Positions 23,543-35,618 of a stretch of DNA of 64,000 nt are shown here, piece after piece; positions within the stretch are counted from its first letter, which is position 1; each line of letters opens with the position of its first letter. This DNA comes from Acestrorhynchus altus. Taxonomy: Eukaryota > Chordata > Actinopteri > Characiformes > Acestrorhynchidae. Location: positions 27,298,241 through 27,362,240 of the forward strand of contig CM067519.1 of the NCBI GenBank assembly GCA_034509495.1, given 5' to 3'. A program made the position numbers and the translations under genes. Below the pieces are notes generated by a model that searched no databases, was not told the DNA's origin, and saw nothing but the letters and a program-made list of their open reading frames with translations.

Positions 23543-26399
23543 GTGTGTGTGTGTGTGTGTGTGTTAGCTGGACAAGGCTGTGGATTTTGAGGAAAGAAGA
23601 ATGATTCGTGCGGCAATGAGAGAACTGCTGAAGAAAAAGAGGGGTGAGGTGAAGGTCACGTCATCGCTCCTGACCAAACTGTGCACAACTCCACACACTG
23701 CACTAGTGGCAGGATCACAGCCATTACCAGCACTCCCAGTATGAGTTCCTCAGTTCTGAAGCACAAACGTTGGGCTTGTTGCCATGGGCCGCCATGAAAA
23801 TGCTGTGTAGTGATCGATTGTTCATGGCATCCTCTCCGCCACAGACGTGTGTATCTGTGTCTGAACCTTCTTGAGACAACCATGGGCCATGAAGCACAGT
23901 GGAACGTCAGCAGGACCTGCGTCAGCGAAGGGTGTGTGCGGGACAGCCCAGCTGGACAGAAATGCCAGAGGCAGAGACGACAGCGGGCCGGGGCGGCACC
24001 CGGCAGCACACACACAGTATTCCTTAAATGCATGTCACAGTAGATACAGTACATGTCCAAAAAGGTGTCTGATACACTCTTCTGATTGGTAGTCCTCACT
24101 AAAACATCTTCAATAACGGCGGTTGATGAAGCGTCATCACTCCAACTGAGAACAGAAGATTAACTGGAACTGGAATGTTGAGAAGCTCTGCACTGTTGCA
24201 GCTTTGCAGGATGAGTTGGGTGGTAGCTCCATTGACCCTCTGAGGTTGAGGTGGAATTGAGATGTTTCAATGTACCTTCTCAGGGATTATTTGGAATAGT
24301 GAAGTTCCACTAAAGAACTTTGGGGTGAGTTGGAGTGATTGTACACCATTAGACATAAATGAAGTCCCAGTCCTAGTATTTCTCTGGGACATTGAAGGAG
24401 TTATACAGGTTAGTTGGAATGTTTCTTGATGGGATTGTCCACTATCACTACAGACCCAAACCTAAAGCTCTTATTTGTGACCATGGCGATGTTTACACTT
24501 GTATTTTATACAGCAGTGTAATCAGCAGGTTCTAATCTGATACAATCCTGATGCTCAGATGATCAAGCGATCAAGTGTAAACAGAGGTGTAAATGTTCAC
24601 TGGCTTAAGCGAAGTGGGATTCCGTTTGACCTGCACCATCTCTCAGTTCATTGGCAGTCAGTCACTGAGACAGTTTAAATCAAGTAGATTGTCTCCCTAA
24701 ATGTCCTCCGTCTGTCTTTCTTACTTTTATTGATCTGCTTGTTTCTCTCTGAGCAGGAGCAGCTCTGGCAAAGCCACCGAATCCATCATCAGCAGGTTCC
24801 AGCCCTCAAACTCCAGCCAGGTAAGGGATTTTACTGCAGCGCTCAGGTGCTGACAGGGACCTTTCATATTTCTTCTGACATCAAGGTATTAATGAGTTTC
24901 TCCTGATTTTGTTGGAGTAATTGCTGTGAGTTGGTGCACTCATTGACAAGAGTGTTAGTGAGGTCAGGATATTGGATGCTCATCAGCCCACCTCATCCCC
25001 ATCTCCTCAACTCATCCCAAAAGTACTGGATGAAGCTCCATCATTCTCCATCATCCACTCCACAACTCAATGCTGGGGCTTTATACCCCTGTAGCCCATG
25101 CCTGGCATTGAGCATGGTCCCAGTAGGTTCATGTAGGTTTATCTGCTCCAGAGAGTCCTATTCTATTGAAATAGGATCTACACCCCTGGTTGAAAGTTTG
25201 GCCAAGTCGGTATAATGCTGGCGTCCCCACGGCCTGTGGGCTGTAGACACAACGCCGAAGCCAGGCAATGTTTTCCTCGTAATTGGATCAATAAAGTATA
25301 AAATATGTTCCCAGTGGTCCTAAACTATCTGAGAACATCTGCCTCTTTCCACTGAAGGCCACCTCAGCACTGCTTGGATGAGCATTCCCTTGAAATTCCC
25401 TGTTTCTCACTCTGCCTTTCCTCCACAGCGCGGCCCGCTCCCCAGCTGTCGAGGTCAGAGTTCCCCGCAGCTCAGCACTCGGCGGTCCAAACACAAGAAC
25501 GTCAAGCAGTGCCACTGGACGGTGCAGAGCCAAGACTGAACCATATGAGAGGAGTGTGAGGGGCAATTAGAGGGGCGAGTGTGTGTGTGTGTGTGTGTGT
25601 GGGGGGGGGGGGGGTATAAATATTATGACCTCTACAGCAATAATGGAGCCGACCATTCCTGCCTTCTGCCTTTTTATCCTTTAATATTTCATTTTCTCTT
25701 CTGAATCCTGAGCCAGTCTTTGGAATTATGGAGTTATTCTGATTCTGATATACATTTAAACAGTCACACGACCTTACGTAACTAATGTTATATAACCACG
25801 GACATACATAACCACGTAATTGATTGTGTTGTTGGTTATGTAACGAGTCATTTACATTCAGCTGTACATTGCATTGACTTCATTATTTGTTTGTTTGTCT
25901 CATGCAGTGACAGTAACACAGCGGGAGTGTAAACGAGTGTCACTCTTCTTTATTAAAGGGTGTGGAGATCCACAACTTCTCATCCAGTTGGGCAGATGGC
26001 CTGGCGTTCTGTGCCCTGGTGCACAGGTTTTTCCCCGAAGGCTTTGAATACTGCACGCTGGACCCGTATGACCGCAGGGCAAACTTTGAGAAGGCATTTA
26101 AAACGGCAGAGTAAGAACTGTATATATAACAGCCAATACAATAAGAACAGTCTGTGTTTCGGTATGAGTCTAAATTTAGCCTCTGGGGGTTTGATAGAGT
26201 ACCCATACTTTCACTTTAGTACACTTTAGTACCCCCATGCCCCCCGGCAGTGACCCATGAATGTGCGAGAGATTGCATTTGTATTGACGCGTGTGTGTGT
26301 GTGTGTGTCTGTGTCTGTGTCTGTCGGTGTGAGTATTGACTTGTATGCATGTGTATGTGTGCATGGACATTGGAACAGTCCACTAATGTGCATTCAATA

Positions 26400-26456
<57 letters not shown>

Positions 26457-26671
26457 CTAGTAGCATCATTGACTGAATGCATGAACACTGGCTCACGTGT
26501 GTGTTTGTGTGTGTGTGTAGAAGACTGGCTGACTGCCCTCGTCTTCTCGACGTTGATGACTTGCTGCGGATGCGGGAGCCGGATTGGAAGTGTGTGTACA
26601 CCTACATCCAGGAGTTCTACCGCTGCCTAGTGGAGAAAGGCCTCGTCAAGACCAAAAAGAAAACCCCCTAA
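22791..26671 (+). CDS. smtnl1: Smoothelin-like protein with C-terminal calponin-homology domain
   Basis: Exons: 22791-22886 (MDSDKDEKVVSAG, PLTPEQLADIQDEQVLNDM), 23568-23643 (LDKAVDFEERRMIRAAMREL, the smoothelin helix), 24757-24820, 25429 to about 25545, 25959-26110 and 26521-26671. The last two encode a calponin-homology domain (VEIHNFSSSWADGLAFCALV, FFPEGFEY, RLLDVDDLLRM, WKCVYTYIQEFYR) ending in VEKGLVKTKKKTP. That end closely resembles SMTNL1, a muscle protein binding actin-associated partners and myosin phosphatase. Exon 4 reads STRRSKHKNVKQ, then needs a small insertion to continue into CRAKTEPYE, and its donor is poor. Exons 3 and 4 agree with each other (SSSGKATESIISRFQPSNSS), but joining exon 2 to 3 is off by one base. 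This suggests sequence errors or misplaced borders. The neighbours INPP5J and OSBP2 flank SMTN on human 22q12, so smtn or smtnl are alternatives. Confidence 0.85.
22905..23090. repeat. CA and GT microsatellites in smoothelin-like intron 1
   Basis: (CA)n at 22906-22963 and (GT)n at 23036-23088 lie in opposite phase and are separated by about 70 bases, so the pair could form a long imperfect hairpin. Confidence 0.9.
23120..23440. repeat. Degenerate 'TATGAATTATTCAGTATC' array
   Basis: Roughly 20-30 bp units with the core TATGAATTATTC plus GTATCCAGTATG repeat through the intron. The same family occurs at 58080-58620. Confidence 0.8.
23489..23564. repeat. GT microsatellite adjoining a splice acceptor
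   Basis: The (GT)n run ends directly in TTAG at 23567, the acceptor of smoothelin-like exon 2. Confidence 0.93.
24893..25185. mobile_element. Tc1/mariner-type MITE copy
   Basis: It holds the internal family sequence TTGTTGGAGTAATTGCTG, CCCAAAAGTACTGGATG, GGGGCTTTATACCCCTGTAG and CTCCAGAGAGTCCTATTCTA. It lies in smoothelin-like intron 3. Confidence 0.8.
26283..26456. repeat. GT microsatellites in smoothelin-like last intron
   Basis: GT runs at about 26290-26325 and 26401-26454. Another GT-rich stretch at 26496-26518 leads directly into the acceptor of the last exon at 26521. Confidence 0.9.
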
Positions 26672-26704
26672 CGACCAAACACACACAGCCCTAAAGGTGT
26701 GTTA

Positions 26705-26740
<36 letters not shown>

Positions 26741-27430
26741 TGTTTTCATTCTCTGTCTTCAATATGCCCACACTTAGACGGCATATCTAAGGCTGAGACT
26801 TTGGCTGTGTCCCAAAACACCAAACAACACACACTGCTAGAGGTTCTCTAATATGCTGATAGTCCACCTCCATTAGTGTGGTCCTCAGTCCTGTAGTGCT
26901 GTCCATACCAGTCAGCCATAACATTAAACCCACTACTAGGTGAAGTGAAGAACCCTGATCTGGATCCAGTGTCTACTGTGGAAGGTGGATGTATCAGTCA
27001 GTAAGGAAACAGTCAGATTTTCAATGTGATCTGTTGAAGCATCAACTTCAGGAAGGAAAAATGGACAGATCTAAGAATCTGAGACTCTTTGACAAGAACC
27101 AAACAGTGATGTTCTAGACGACTGGACCAGAACATCTCCAGAACTTCAGGTGGGTCTTATGGGGATGTTCCCACCATGCAGTGGTCAGTAACTACCAAAC
27201 ATGCTCCGTGGCTAAAAACTTCTCATTTCCAAGGTCACAGGGTCACATCAAAATGACTGTCCATTACAATTGACCACATAGTACAGATGTGGCAGATTGA
27301 GGGCAGGTTGAAAACCACTGGATTAGTCCTTTAAGTGCTCTCACGCTTATATAATGTACACTATCATGTTGAACTAATGGTGTACACACCGTCTTACTGT
27401 ATAGCCAATATGTGTGTGTGTGTGTGTGTG

Positions 27431-27478
<48 letters not shown>

Positions 27479-27521
27479 CAGCTGAGTGGTAAGATTGCAT
27501 CAGTATTAATCTCACTCAGCA

Positions 27522-27594
<73 letters not shown>

Positions 27595-28860
27595 TGTTGT
27601 ATGGTTGAATGACTTTTTATGGTGCTGCCTGTGCTGGAAGCTGAAAGTCACCCTGCTTATTAAGGAGATTAGATCTGAACCCAGAATGATGTTTACCTCA
27701 TATTTATCTGACATTTAAAAATATCCACCTGTCAGCGCAGAACCATTACATAAGAGCTCTACATCATCAGAACTGATCCCACTGGATCAGGAATATTTTA
27801 CATAGTTCGTCTTCCAGGAATAGTGCCAGTGATACTGGCAGAAAATCATCTATTAACATATTTAACTGGTGGAACTGTAGGCCAATGTTGTTCCCACAGT
27901 TTGATGAACTTTTACTTTTATTCACCCAAAAATGATCAAAAATGTATTTCTGTCTTAGAAACTGATTTGAAATCCTGTTGGAAATCGATCGTCCTTAGTG
28001 TTTTTATTTGTTTGTTTTTAGTTATTTGTAATGACTCGATTCATAAGCATTTTTATAATAATACGTTCTTCAAAATACTTGACAAATATTATTAAAAATA
28101 ACCAGTGTTTTGTTTTCTGTTTTTGTTATTATCTATATATCAGTATTATCCCTTCTCTGAACTTTTATTTTGAAATTTGTGAGCAAAGAAAGAGAGCAAA
28201 CAGCCCCTCCCTTCTCATTTTCCTCTATAACCCAATATCTGGGTCATTGACATCATCAGCCCCGCCCCCTTTCTTTCATCAGTCAGAGTCTGTATGCAAA
28301 CTGAAAATGTGCATGTGGACCGAGCAGTAAACATGCACTGGAAGCTCCTTTGTCAGGTAAATCAGTCTGTAGGTCACTCTGATCTTGAGATATGAAGCCT
28401 AGAGGACAGCATGTAAACAAAACCTGGTTCTCGGGTTCTAAGAGTTAATGAAGATCAAATGTCCAGATGTTTAAAGGTGTTAAACACAACGGTTTTCAAG
28501 ATTTTTCACGACTGTTAACCAGACACCACGGCAGAAACATGGCTTAGCTGGTTTCCCTTTGTGTTTCAGCGAAGCAGCTGAGATCCAGAGGAGATGGAGC
28601 GATGGAGTGCTACAGGGGAGCTGCAGGCCAGCACACACACTCACAAACCCACACTCACAATCACAATCACACGTAAACACATGTTCACACTTCCTCAGGG
28701 ACAGAAAGACGCCTCCTATAAGAGACTCCCGTTCAGCCAGTGTTCCAGTCCTGCCAGTCTATTTCAGTCTTCTGTTGGATTGTAAAGTTTGCACTGTATT
28801 TTCAAAATGTACATTATGAAATAAAACCTCACAGCAATTTAAAATCTCTAAACCTCTCAT
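26672..28860 (+). other. Smoothelin-like 3' flank and possible UTR
   Basis: After the stop at 26671 the sequence holds microsatellites at 26708-26737 (CA), 27412-27476 (GT then GA) and 27523-27596 (GT then GA), with no coding signal. A possible UTR exon begins after TTGTGTTTCAG (about 28569), and AATAAA is present at 28820-28825, a reasonable transcript end if the UTR is spliced or long. Confidence 0.4.
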
Positions 28861-28869
28861 TTCATATCC

Positions 28870-29520
28870 TCAGAGTCTGTACTGACCCTACTCTCACTCT
28901 CTGAAACCCCCATTAACCTCCTTCCTCAGAACGCTCAGTGCCCCCAGTTCTGCTGTTTAATCTCCTCCCTTCTATTAATAACATGATCCTCACTGATGTC
29001 TCCAGTCATTCTTCATCTGTGACGATGGGGATCCAACATCTCCCAATAGTAGAGGCTCAGAACTACAGCCTAACACAGTCCAACAACTGGAATCTTACTC
29101 ACTTCTACCAGGGTAGCCCACCTGGTAGCCCACAATGGTAATAAAGTAGAGGACCAGAACAGCAGTCTTACTGGGCTCCATGAAGGTAGTCTAACTGGAC
29201 TCCACGAGAGCACCAGACCTCACTGATGCTTTCTCTCACTTGTGTGGCTGGATGCAATTAATTCCTCACAGCAAGTTTCCCAAATCTAGAGTGAAGCTTT
29301 TCCAGAAGAGCAGAGGGGTCAAGCTCTGGGTTAATGCCCTTGATTGCAGGTGACCTTGTATCTCCTAAGGAGCAACCTTCTTAACTTCAATGGGTAGATT
29401 TTATTCCAGGTGATGTGTGTGTGTGTGTGTGTGTGTGTGTTGTGTGTGTGTTTTGTGTGTGTGTGTATGTGTGAGTGTCAGGGATTAATTGCCACATACT
29501 TTAATATAATATAATCAGAT
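28870..29520. other. Intergenic sequence, no gene seen
   Basis: Non-coding apart from a GT microsatellite at about 29413-29465. Nothing else was recognised. Confidence 0.5.
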
Positions 29521-29529
29521 TCACACACA

Positions 29530-29890
29530 ACCGTCCAATCGCAGAGCAGCATGCGCCCCTTTCCAGCCAATGAGAGGCGCGGTGGGCGGGGTTTCCAGAA
29601 TACAGGTGGGAAAGAAAGCGCGTGCCGGCGGTGGGTTCGGGAGCGCGTGACGGTCCCTGCAGCGCGAGACGATGAAGACCCTTCAGACCCACCGGCTCAC
29701 AGACACCAGCCCCGGTTCGGTGGCGGCTGCGCGCGCATAGCCCGCTGCAGACCCGGTTCGGTCTCTTTGATGTCACCTTGCGGAGATCAAAAGGTAAAAG
29801 CCGCGCGCGCGATCAGACCGCAGATTACTGAGCTGTGATTGGATCAGTACCCGATTAACCCGACTGAGAGGTTCTGATCCGTATCTGTCG
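29530..29890 (+). promoter_or_regulatory. inpp5j promoter and probable non-coding first exon
   Basis: A CpG-rich island carries CCAAT boxes at 29534-29538 and 29567-29571 and a GC box (GGGCGGGG) at about 29584-29591. It ends at a good donor, CTGTCG|GTAAGT, at 29890/29891. Its position 2.9 kb before the first inpp5j coding exon suits a 5' UTR exon. No cDNA evidence is available. Confidence 0.55.
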
Positions 29891-30117
29891 GTAAGTTTTA
29901 AAAGTCATCAGTGTTTAGGAAGAAGGTTTGGGGGGGGGGGGTGACCCTAAGGTCACCATGCCCAGTGTGGGCTAGAGGGGGATGAAGCCCCCCAGCACCG
30001 GGCCCTGGGTTCTGGAGTGATGGTTAAGCTCCATCTCCAGCCTTTATTTAATCCTTTAATCCTCAGTTATTATCAAATTTCATTTTTCTGTTTTTTAGGG
30101 TTTGTTTTTCCTCTTTC

Positions 30118-30161
<44 letters not shown>

Positions 30162-31078
30162 CTGTGGGGTGTTGATGAATGATGCTGGAGCTCCTCTAAA
30201 GCCCTATGATGTTTTGCCTCATTCTGTTTTATTTCTTTCTTCTTTTTTTCCAACATAAGAAAGAAAACGGTTATTTTTTAATTCTTCCTCCAAGAAAAAG
30301 GATTCATACAGTCCTTTATGCTTATAATTATCTTTTAAAATAAATCATATTTTTTCTGATGTTGTGCGGAACTGAATCTGGCCTATGTGATGTCAGCTCA
30401 GCTAAAGAACCAATCAGTTTGCAGTATGTTAATGTCATTTACGTCGATGAAAGCAACGTCTTCCTGTCGTTTAAGCCTCTTTTGCTGCGTTAAAAGCAGC
30501 CGGAACCTTTCTCGTTACGTATGAGCTGGTTTTGTTATCTGTATGTTGGTTTGAAGGTCAAACACACTAATCTGACAGCTTCGGTTCCGATTTGGCCCAC
30601 TTTCATACGCGGTGTTGAAATCTGATACGGATCCGATACACGACGATGTGACTCTGAACAGCCTGATTGGAATGTCCATCCGACTCCTCGAGCCAGCAGA
30701 AGGGAAAATGGACGACTGCAGTGAGGGAGGTGTTTGGAGAAACAGAGAGAAGATGTTTCTACTCAAACTAAATCAGACCCAACAATTACGTTTGTCCTAC
30801 CAGCCACATACTTGCTCGTTTAAACTCCCTCATCTGCATCTACAACCTTCTTTCTGAAGGCCTCAGAGAGCTCTTTGGATCTGGTCATGGAGATCCCACT
30901 CACTTCAACAATCCAGAGCAAACCAAACTAATGTCTGAGGTTTAAATGAGACAGCCTCCTCCAACGTCCTCGCTTATGATTGCTTGTATGTGATTAAATA
31001 TGTGAAAGTCATAGGTGTTCATGGGGTGTCAACTTTGTCACATGACTGTATTAGATCTGTCTAATTATAATTCATCAA

Positions 31079-31436
31079 AGGACAAAAGTATTGGGACACC
31101 TGTTCATTCACTTCGGTTTCGTCTGAATCCAAGGGTATGAAGACTTTTGCTTGTTTTTGTTGGAGTAACTCTCTCTACTATCCGGGCAAGACTTTCTACT
31201 AGATATTGGAGTGAGCATTGCTGTAAGGATTTGATTGCAACAAGAGTGTGAGTGAGGACAGTAGGTTGGAAGATCACCACCCCACCTCATCCACAACTGC
31301 CCATCTCATCCCAAAAGTATTGGATGGAGCACCACAGACAAGTTGTGTGTGCATTTGCACATGTGTGTCAGCAATGGGGGCAGCTTAAAGTAGCCAGTGC
31401 ATTCATTAAAAGGTGTGTCCACAAATATTTGGACAC
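31079..31436. mobile_element. Tc1/mariner-type MITE, near full length
   Basis: It starts at GGACAAAAGTATTGGGACAC and ends at CACAAATATTTGGACACAAA. The internal family blocks are all present, including TTGTTGGAGTAACTCTCTCT, CCCAAAAGTATTGGATGG and GTGTCAGCAATGGGGGCAG. The element is non-coding and presumably moved by a Tc1-type transposase in trans. Confidence 0.85.
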
Positions 31437-32059
31437 AAAGTGTGTCTCAGCTGAGCGTCAACCAGTCAGAAGGAACTATATAACGTTAGTTAAGGAACGT
31501 TTAAGGAAACGCGTGGGATCGTCAGCTGACTGACAATTCCAGCAGGGGTTGTTGGACCACGAAAAAGTTGTTGCCAGGCAACATGAAAGTAGAGCAGGAC
31601 AGCAGAGGGAGTGTCCGGCAGCGAGTGAGCGAGTGTCTGTCATCTGCAGGAGAGGAAGTTGATCTTGTTTTGAAAGGCTGCTGATGTCAGCGGTGACGTT
31701 CCGGCCAGGACAGAGACAGGGGACGGACACTCGCAGTGGGGACAACTAGGGCTGGACGTGAGCCAAATGCCTTCACACACATATACACACTCCTGCAGAC
31801 AGCAACAGTCTCCATGTGTGAGGGACGAGGGGGAGGGGTGTGAAGGGCATACTAATTCAGTTCACCTTCCTCCTCTGCATGTGCAGCGTTTACCTTCCTC
31901 GCTTTCAGTCCCAGTCTGGACACGTATCTCCTCCAAACTGACCACAAGTGCAGCACAGTGATGTTAACGATTTGCACAATATCAGCTTTAGTACCGATAC
32001 CTCAGAATACAGCGTCAGCATCCTGATTTACACTCATCCAGCAAATACACTGTAGATGC

Positions 32060-32225
32060 TGTATGCAAGAAGATCCTCACAGCAATGCTCCAGAATATAT
32101 CGGAATGCCGTCCCTGGACAGTAGAGGTGGTTACTCCCACAAAAGCAGGATAAACTCGTTTTAATATCCTTGATCTCGGAGGAAAAGGCAAATGAGCAGG
32201 TGTCCCAATACTTTTGTCCATACAC
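32060..32225. mobile_element. Tc1/mariner-type MITE fragment
   Basis: It contains GATCCTCACAGCAATGCTCC and ends in CCCAATACTTTTGTCCATAC. It is in reverse orientation to the copy at 31079. Confidence 0.8.
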
Positions 32226-32474
32226 AGTGATGTGAATATTTTTGCATACATTTGACCTAAAACATCATCATTTATTTATTTATGGAGGAAATGATCTGAT
32301 ATTCCAGATCTTTGAGGGTAGAAGTATGTGGACCTTTATGATCAGCAGATCATCTGAAGGTGAAATTAGAGTCAGGGGTTTTCAATCAATGGGAGCCAAT
32401 CAGGTGTGAGTGGGCGTGTCCTGTTTTATTTAAAGAACAGGGTTCTATCAAAGTCTGATCTTAACATCATGGAG

Positions 32475-32640
32475 AACAAACGAGGTTTCTGAGGAGCTCA
32501 GAAGAAGAGCTGTTGATGCTCATCAGGCTGGAAAAGGTGTGGAATAGTCCTCCAGCTCACAAAGGAACCCACAGGAACTTCTAAGCAACTAAAGGCCTTT
32601 CTCACATTGGCTTCATGAGTCCACCATCAGGAGAACGGTC
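32475..32640 (+). mobile_element. Possible transposase N-terminal remnant
   Basis: The plus strand reads SEELRRRAVDAHQAGKG, similar to the start of Tc1-like transposases that begin with a helix-turn-helix. Stops and frameshifts follow. Confidence 0.4.
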
Positions 32641-32776
32641 ACACCAGATACTGAAAGCATACTGTTACCCTCACAGATATGAAATATGCATCTATTTATC
32701 TATATAATCTCCATTCAGTATTGTCTCCTCATTGGTCAGCTTTGTTGTCCTCTCTGAACGCTCTCTTTGAAGGTCA

Positions 32777-34309
32777 ATGGATCGTGTGCGGTCCAGCAAA
32801 AGCTGCTCCTTCCTGGAGAGAACCCCAGAGGCAGCAGGACTTCACCAGTCCCCCGTGTCCAGCCTGCCATCCTCAACCTCCCCCATGGAGAAGGTTGGAC
32901 AGCCTTCAGCTTTAGGAAAATCTCACCTGTGCGGATCGTCCCCTCAGGATAGAGGTTCAGCGTCCACTTCATTTACCTCTGGTTCGGTCAGCATCAGTCG
33001 GCCCAGGCCTACTGCAAAACCCAGCAGAACTGTGGACCCACCTGCAATCCTACCCTTGACTCCAGTTGCAACTATTCCCTCACCCCTGTCCCATTCTCCT
33101 ACAGAGCTGTCCTCACAGAATGCCCAGTTGAGCCCAAACTCCTTACCCGGTTCCTCTGCGTTCCCAAACCTTCCTGCACAACACAGTCGTATTTCCCAAC
33201 ACTCCCCAACCTCCAACCCCGGCCTTACCCCTAAACCCAACCCAATCCCAAATCCCACCTCCCAGTCCAGCCCGGTTCTCCTGCCCAACCACGGCACAGA
33301 ACTGAACTTGAGCAGTCCTGCAAACACAGAACACAAGCTTCCACTCAAGAAGACGCCCAACGAGGACGATGGCTTTAGGTGAGACATTTATTTATTTATT
33401 TATTTATTTATTTAGCTCATAAATATTTACAGCGTTCCTGTCACCGTCTGAGCGTGTTGCCATAGCAATCATTTTAGGTTGTAGAATCTAGTCTTTTGCA
33501 TCTGTATATTCTGGGTCCAAATATTTAAAATATCATCATCATCATCATCATCGTCATCATCATCGTCATCATCATCGTCATCGTCATCATCATCATCATC
33601 ATCATGCGATTTGGAAGGAAGATAAAGGTTCATAAGTTCATCAATAAAAACGTAGGCTTGTGCTTCTGTTACGATGAAGATCTCATAGTGGATTCTATGA
33701 TGGAGAGATCTCCAGACCCAAGTCTTTGTCTAGATGTTCTCTGGAGAACTTTAATCTTGTCCTGATGTTGTTTTTTGGACAGTAAGAGTTTCCTCCTTAA
33801 ACTCCTCCATGAAGATCAAACCTCTTTGGTTTCTTTCTGATGGTAGAAGCTGCACTTTGACATCAGCTGTGGTGAGAGCTACCTGTAGGTCTGTGATGAA
33901 CATTTTAGGATGGTTGGATCTTCTTTACTCATCTTGTGATTCTGCTCTTGAGCTGAACTTGCTCGGACGGTCTGATCTGGTCTGATATGATATGGTCTGA
34001 TCTGAAGGACTGATTTCTAATTCTTCTGAGATCTTCTTCAATCCCTTCCCAGACTCATCTGCATCTACGACCTTCTTTCAGCAGACCTTTTTTTCTCTGA
34101 AGATATAACTTTGTCCAAGCACGTCAGATCAGGTTCCAAATCTGGTTTGGATCTGACAGGAACATGTTATCCTGCTCTCTTTATGGAGCCTTTGAGCACT
34201 GGGCCGTGCTGTTTTGGGATGTGGCGTCTCTGGAGGGAACATCTCAGCGGAGGACAAAGCGATTAGAGCATAGTCTGTCTGATTTCACATATTAGCTCTC
34301 GTTTCTCCA

Positions 34310-34396
<87 letters not shown>

Positions 34397-35587
34397 AACA
34401 GAATGGGCTTAGAGCTTTGTTTGTAGCCACCTTGGCAGCTCCATATCTCACACAGCATTCTGAGCTCCGTCATCCTGGCCTCTTCTGCCAGGCGTGTGAT
34501 GAGGAACTGTAATGATATTTACTTTGGTCTTGCATCTGCTCGTCCCTGCACCACAAATGCTCTGGACGTGTTACAAGAACCTACTGATCACAGCTGTTCT
34601 TCAGTGTTCTTCAGCACAGACGTTCTACTGTGTGGTCATATCATATAATACCTCACAAACACATATCAAACACACACTTTTCAGAATGAGCTCAGAACGG
34701 CAGCAGGTCATCTTCAGCGACGAGTCCAAATATTGTCTTGGTGGAGACAACCAATGAATCTGTCCGTGGGGACACTGTGGTTCTCCTCTTAATACCATGT
34801 TTCTCGGTTCTTTTATTTTTAGGGTGTATATTGTCACGTGGAACGTCGGCTCTGCGATGTCCCCTGATGACATCAGCGGTCTGTTCGGCCCCCGGCTCGG
34901 TGACGGGAGTGTTGACATGTTTGTCGTTGGGTGAGACGCATCATTGTTTCCTCTACATTGTTGTGCTGCTCTACAGCAGGCACGTCCACACCTGCTCCTG
35001 GAGGAGTCTGATCCATGTGGAGATGCTCCACCCTGTTCTGATGTTTACAGTCTACAGTTTAAGGTGCTTTTACAGACTGTAATTGGGTATAGCAGGTGCA
35101 CTTGGTGGTCTCCAGGGCAGAGGAGCTCTCCAGCAGCAGGGTTGGGTAGGTGTGCTGGTGCAGCTGGTATTACTGGTGTTGCTGTCTGCTTTTTTTACCC
35201 TCTCAGAACAAATGGTGGAGTTCTGTACCTAGAATGGTCCAATCGCTTTTACCTTGATTAAAACTGACCCTCATTTACACTGTAGGTCAGCGTCATACGG
35301 GAGGGACTGAAAATGAAGTGAACATATATAATAAAATTCAAATAAAACTTAAATTATAAATGAGAAAAGAGTGCTGCGGGATACGACCTCGAATGAATAT
35401 CGCAATGAATTATTGTAAAGTGTTTATTTTCGTGAATCTGTCCTGAAGACAGGATACAATAGAATGTTTATATATGAATTTATACATTTATTCATAAACG
35501 CACACAGCGAGGACAGTAGAAACGGCAGGACTGAACAGTCTGACCAAACAATTATCACTTCTTCGTTTCATGATATACCACAGTATT

Positions 35588-35618
<31 letters not shown>

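Larger units (their letters stand above)
29891..32776 (+). other. Probable first inpp5j intron
   Basis: It contains a (GT)n run at 30119-30159, two MITE copies (listed separately) and a probable transposon remnant near 32480-32640. No conserved coding segment was recognised. Confidence 0.5.

Noticed and set aside
23656..24099. 147-codon minus-strand frame in a smoothelin-like intron
   Set aside because: No recognisable family motif and overlapping frames on the other strand; possibly an old transposon piece, but I could not align it with the Tc1 copies here.
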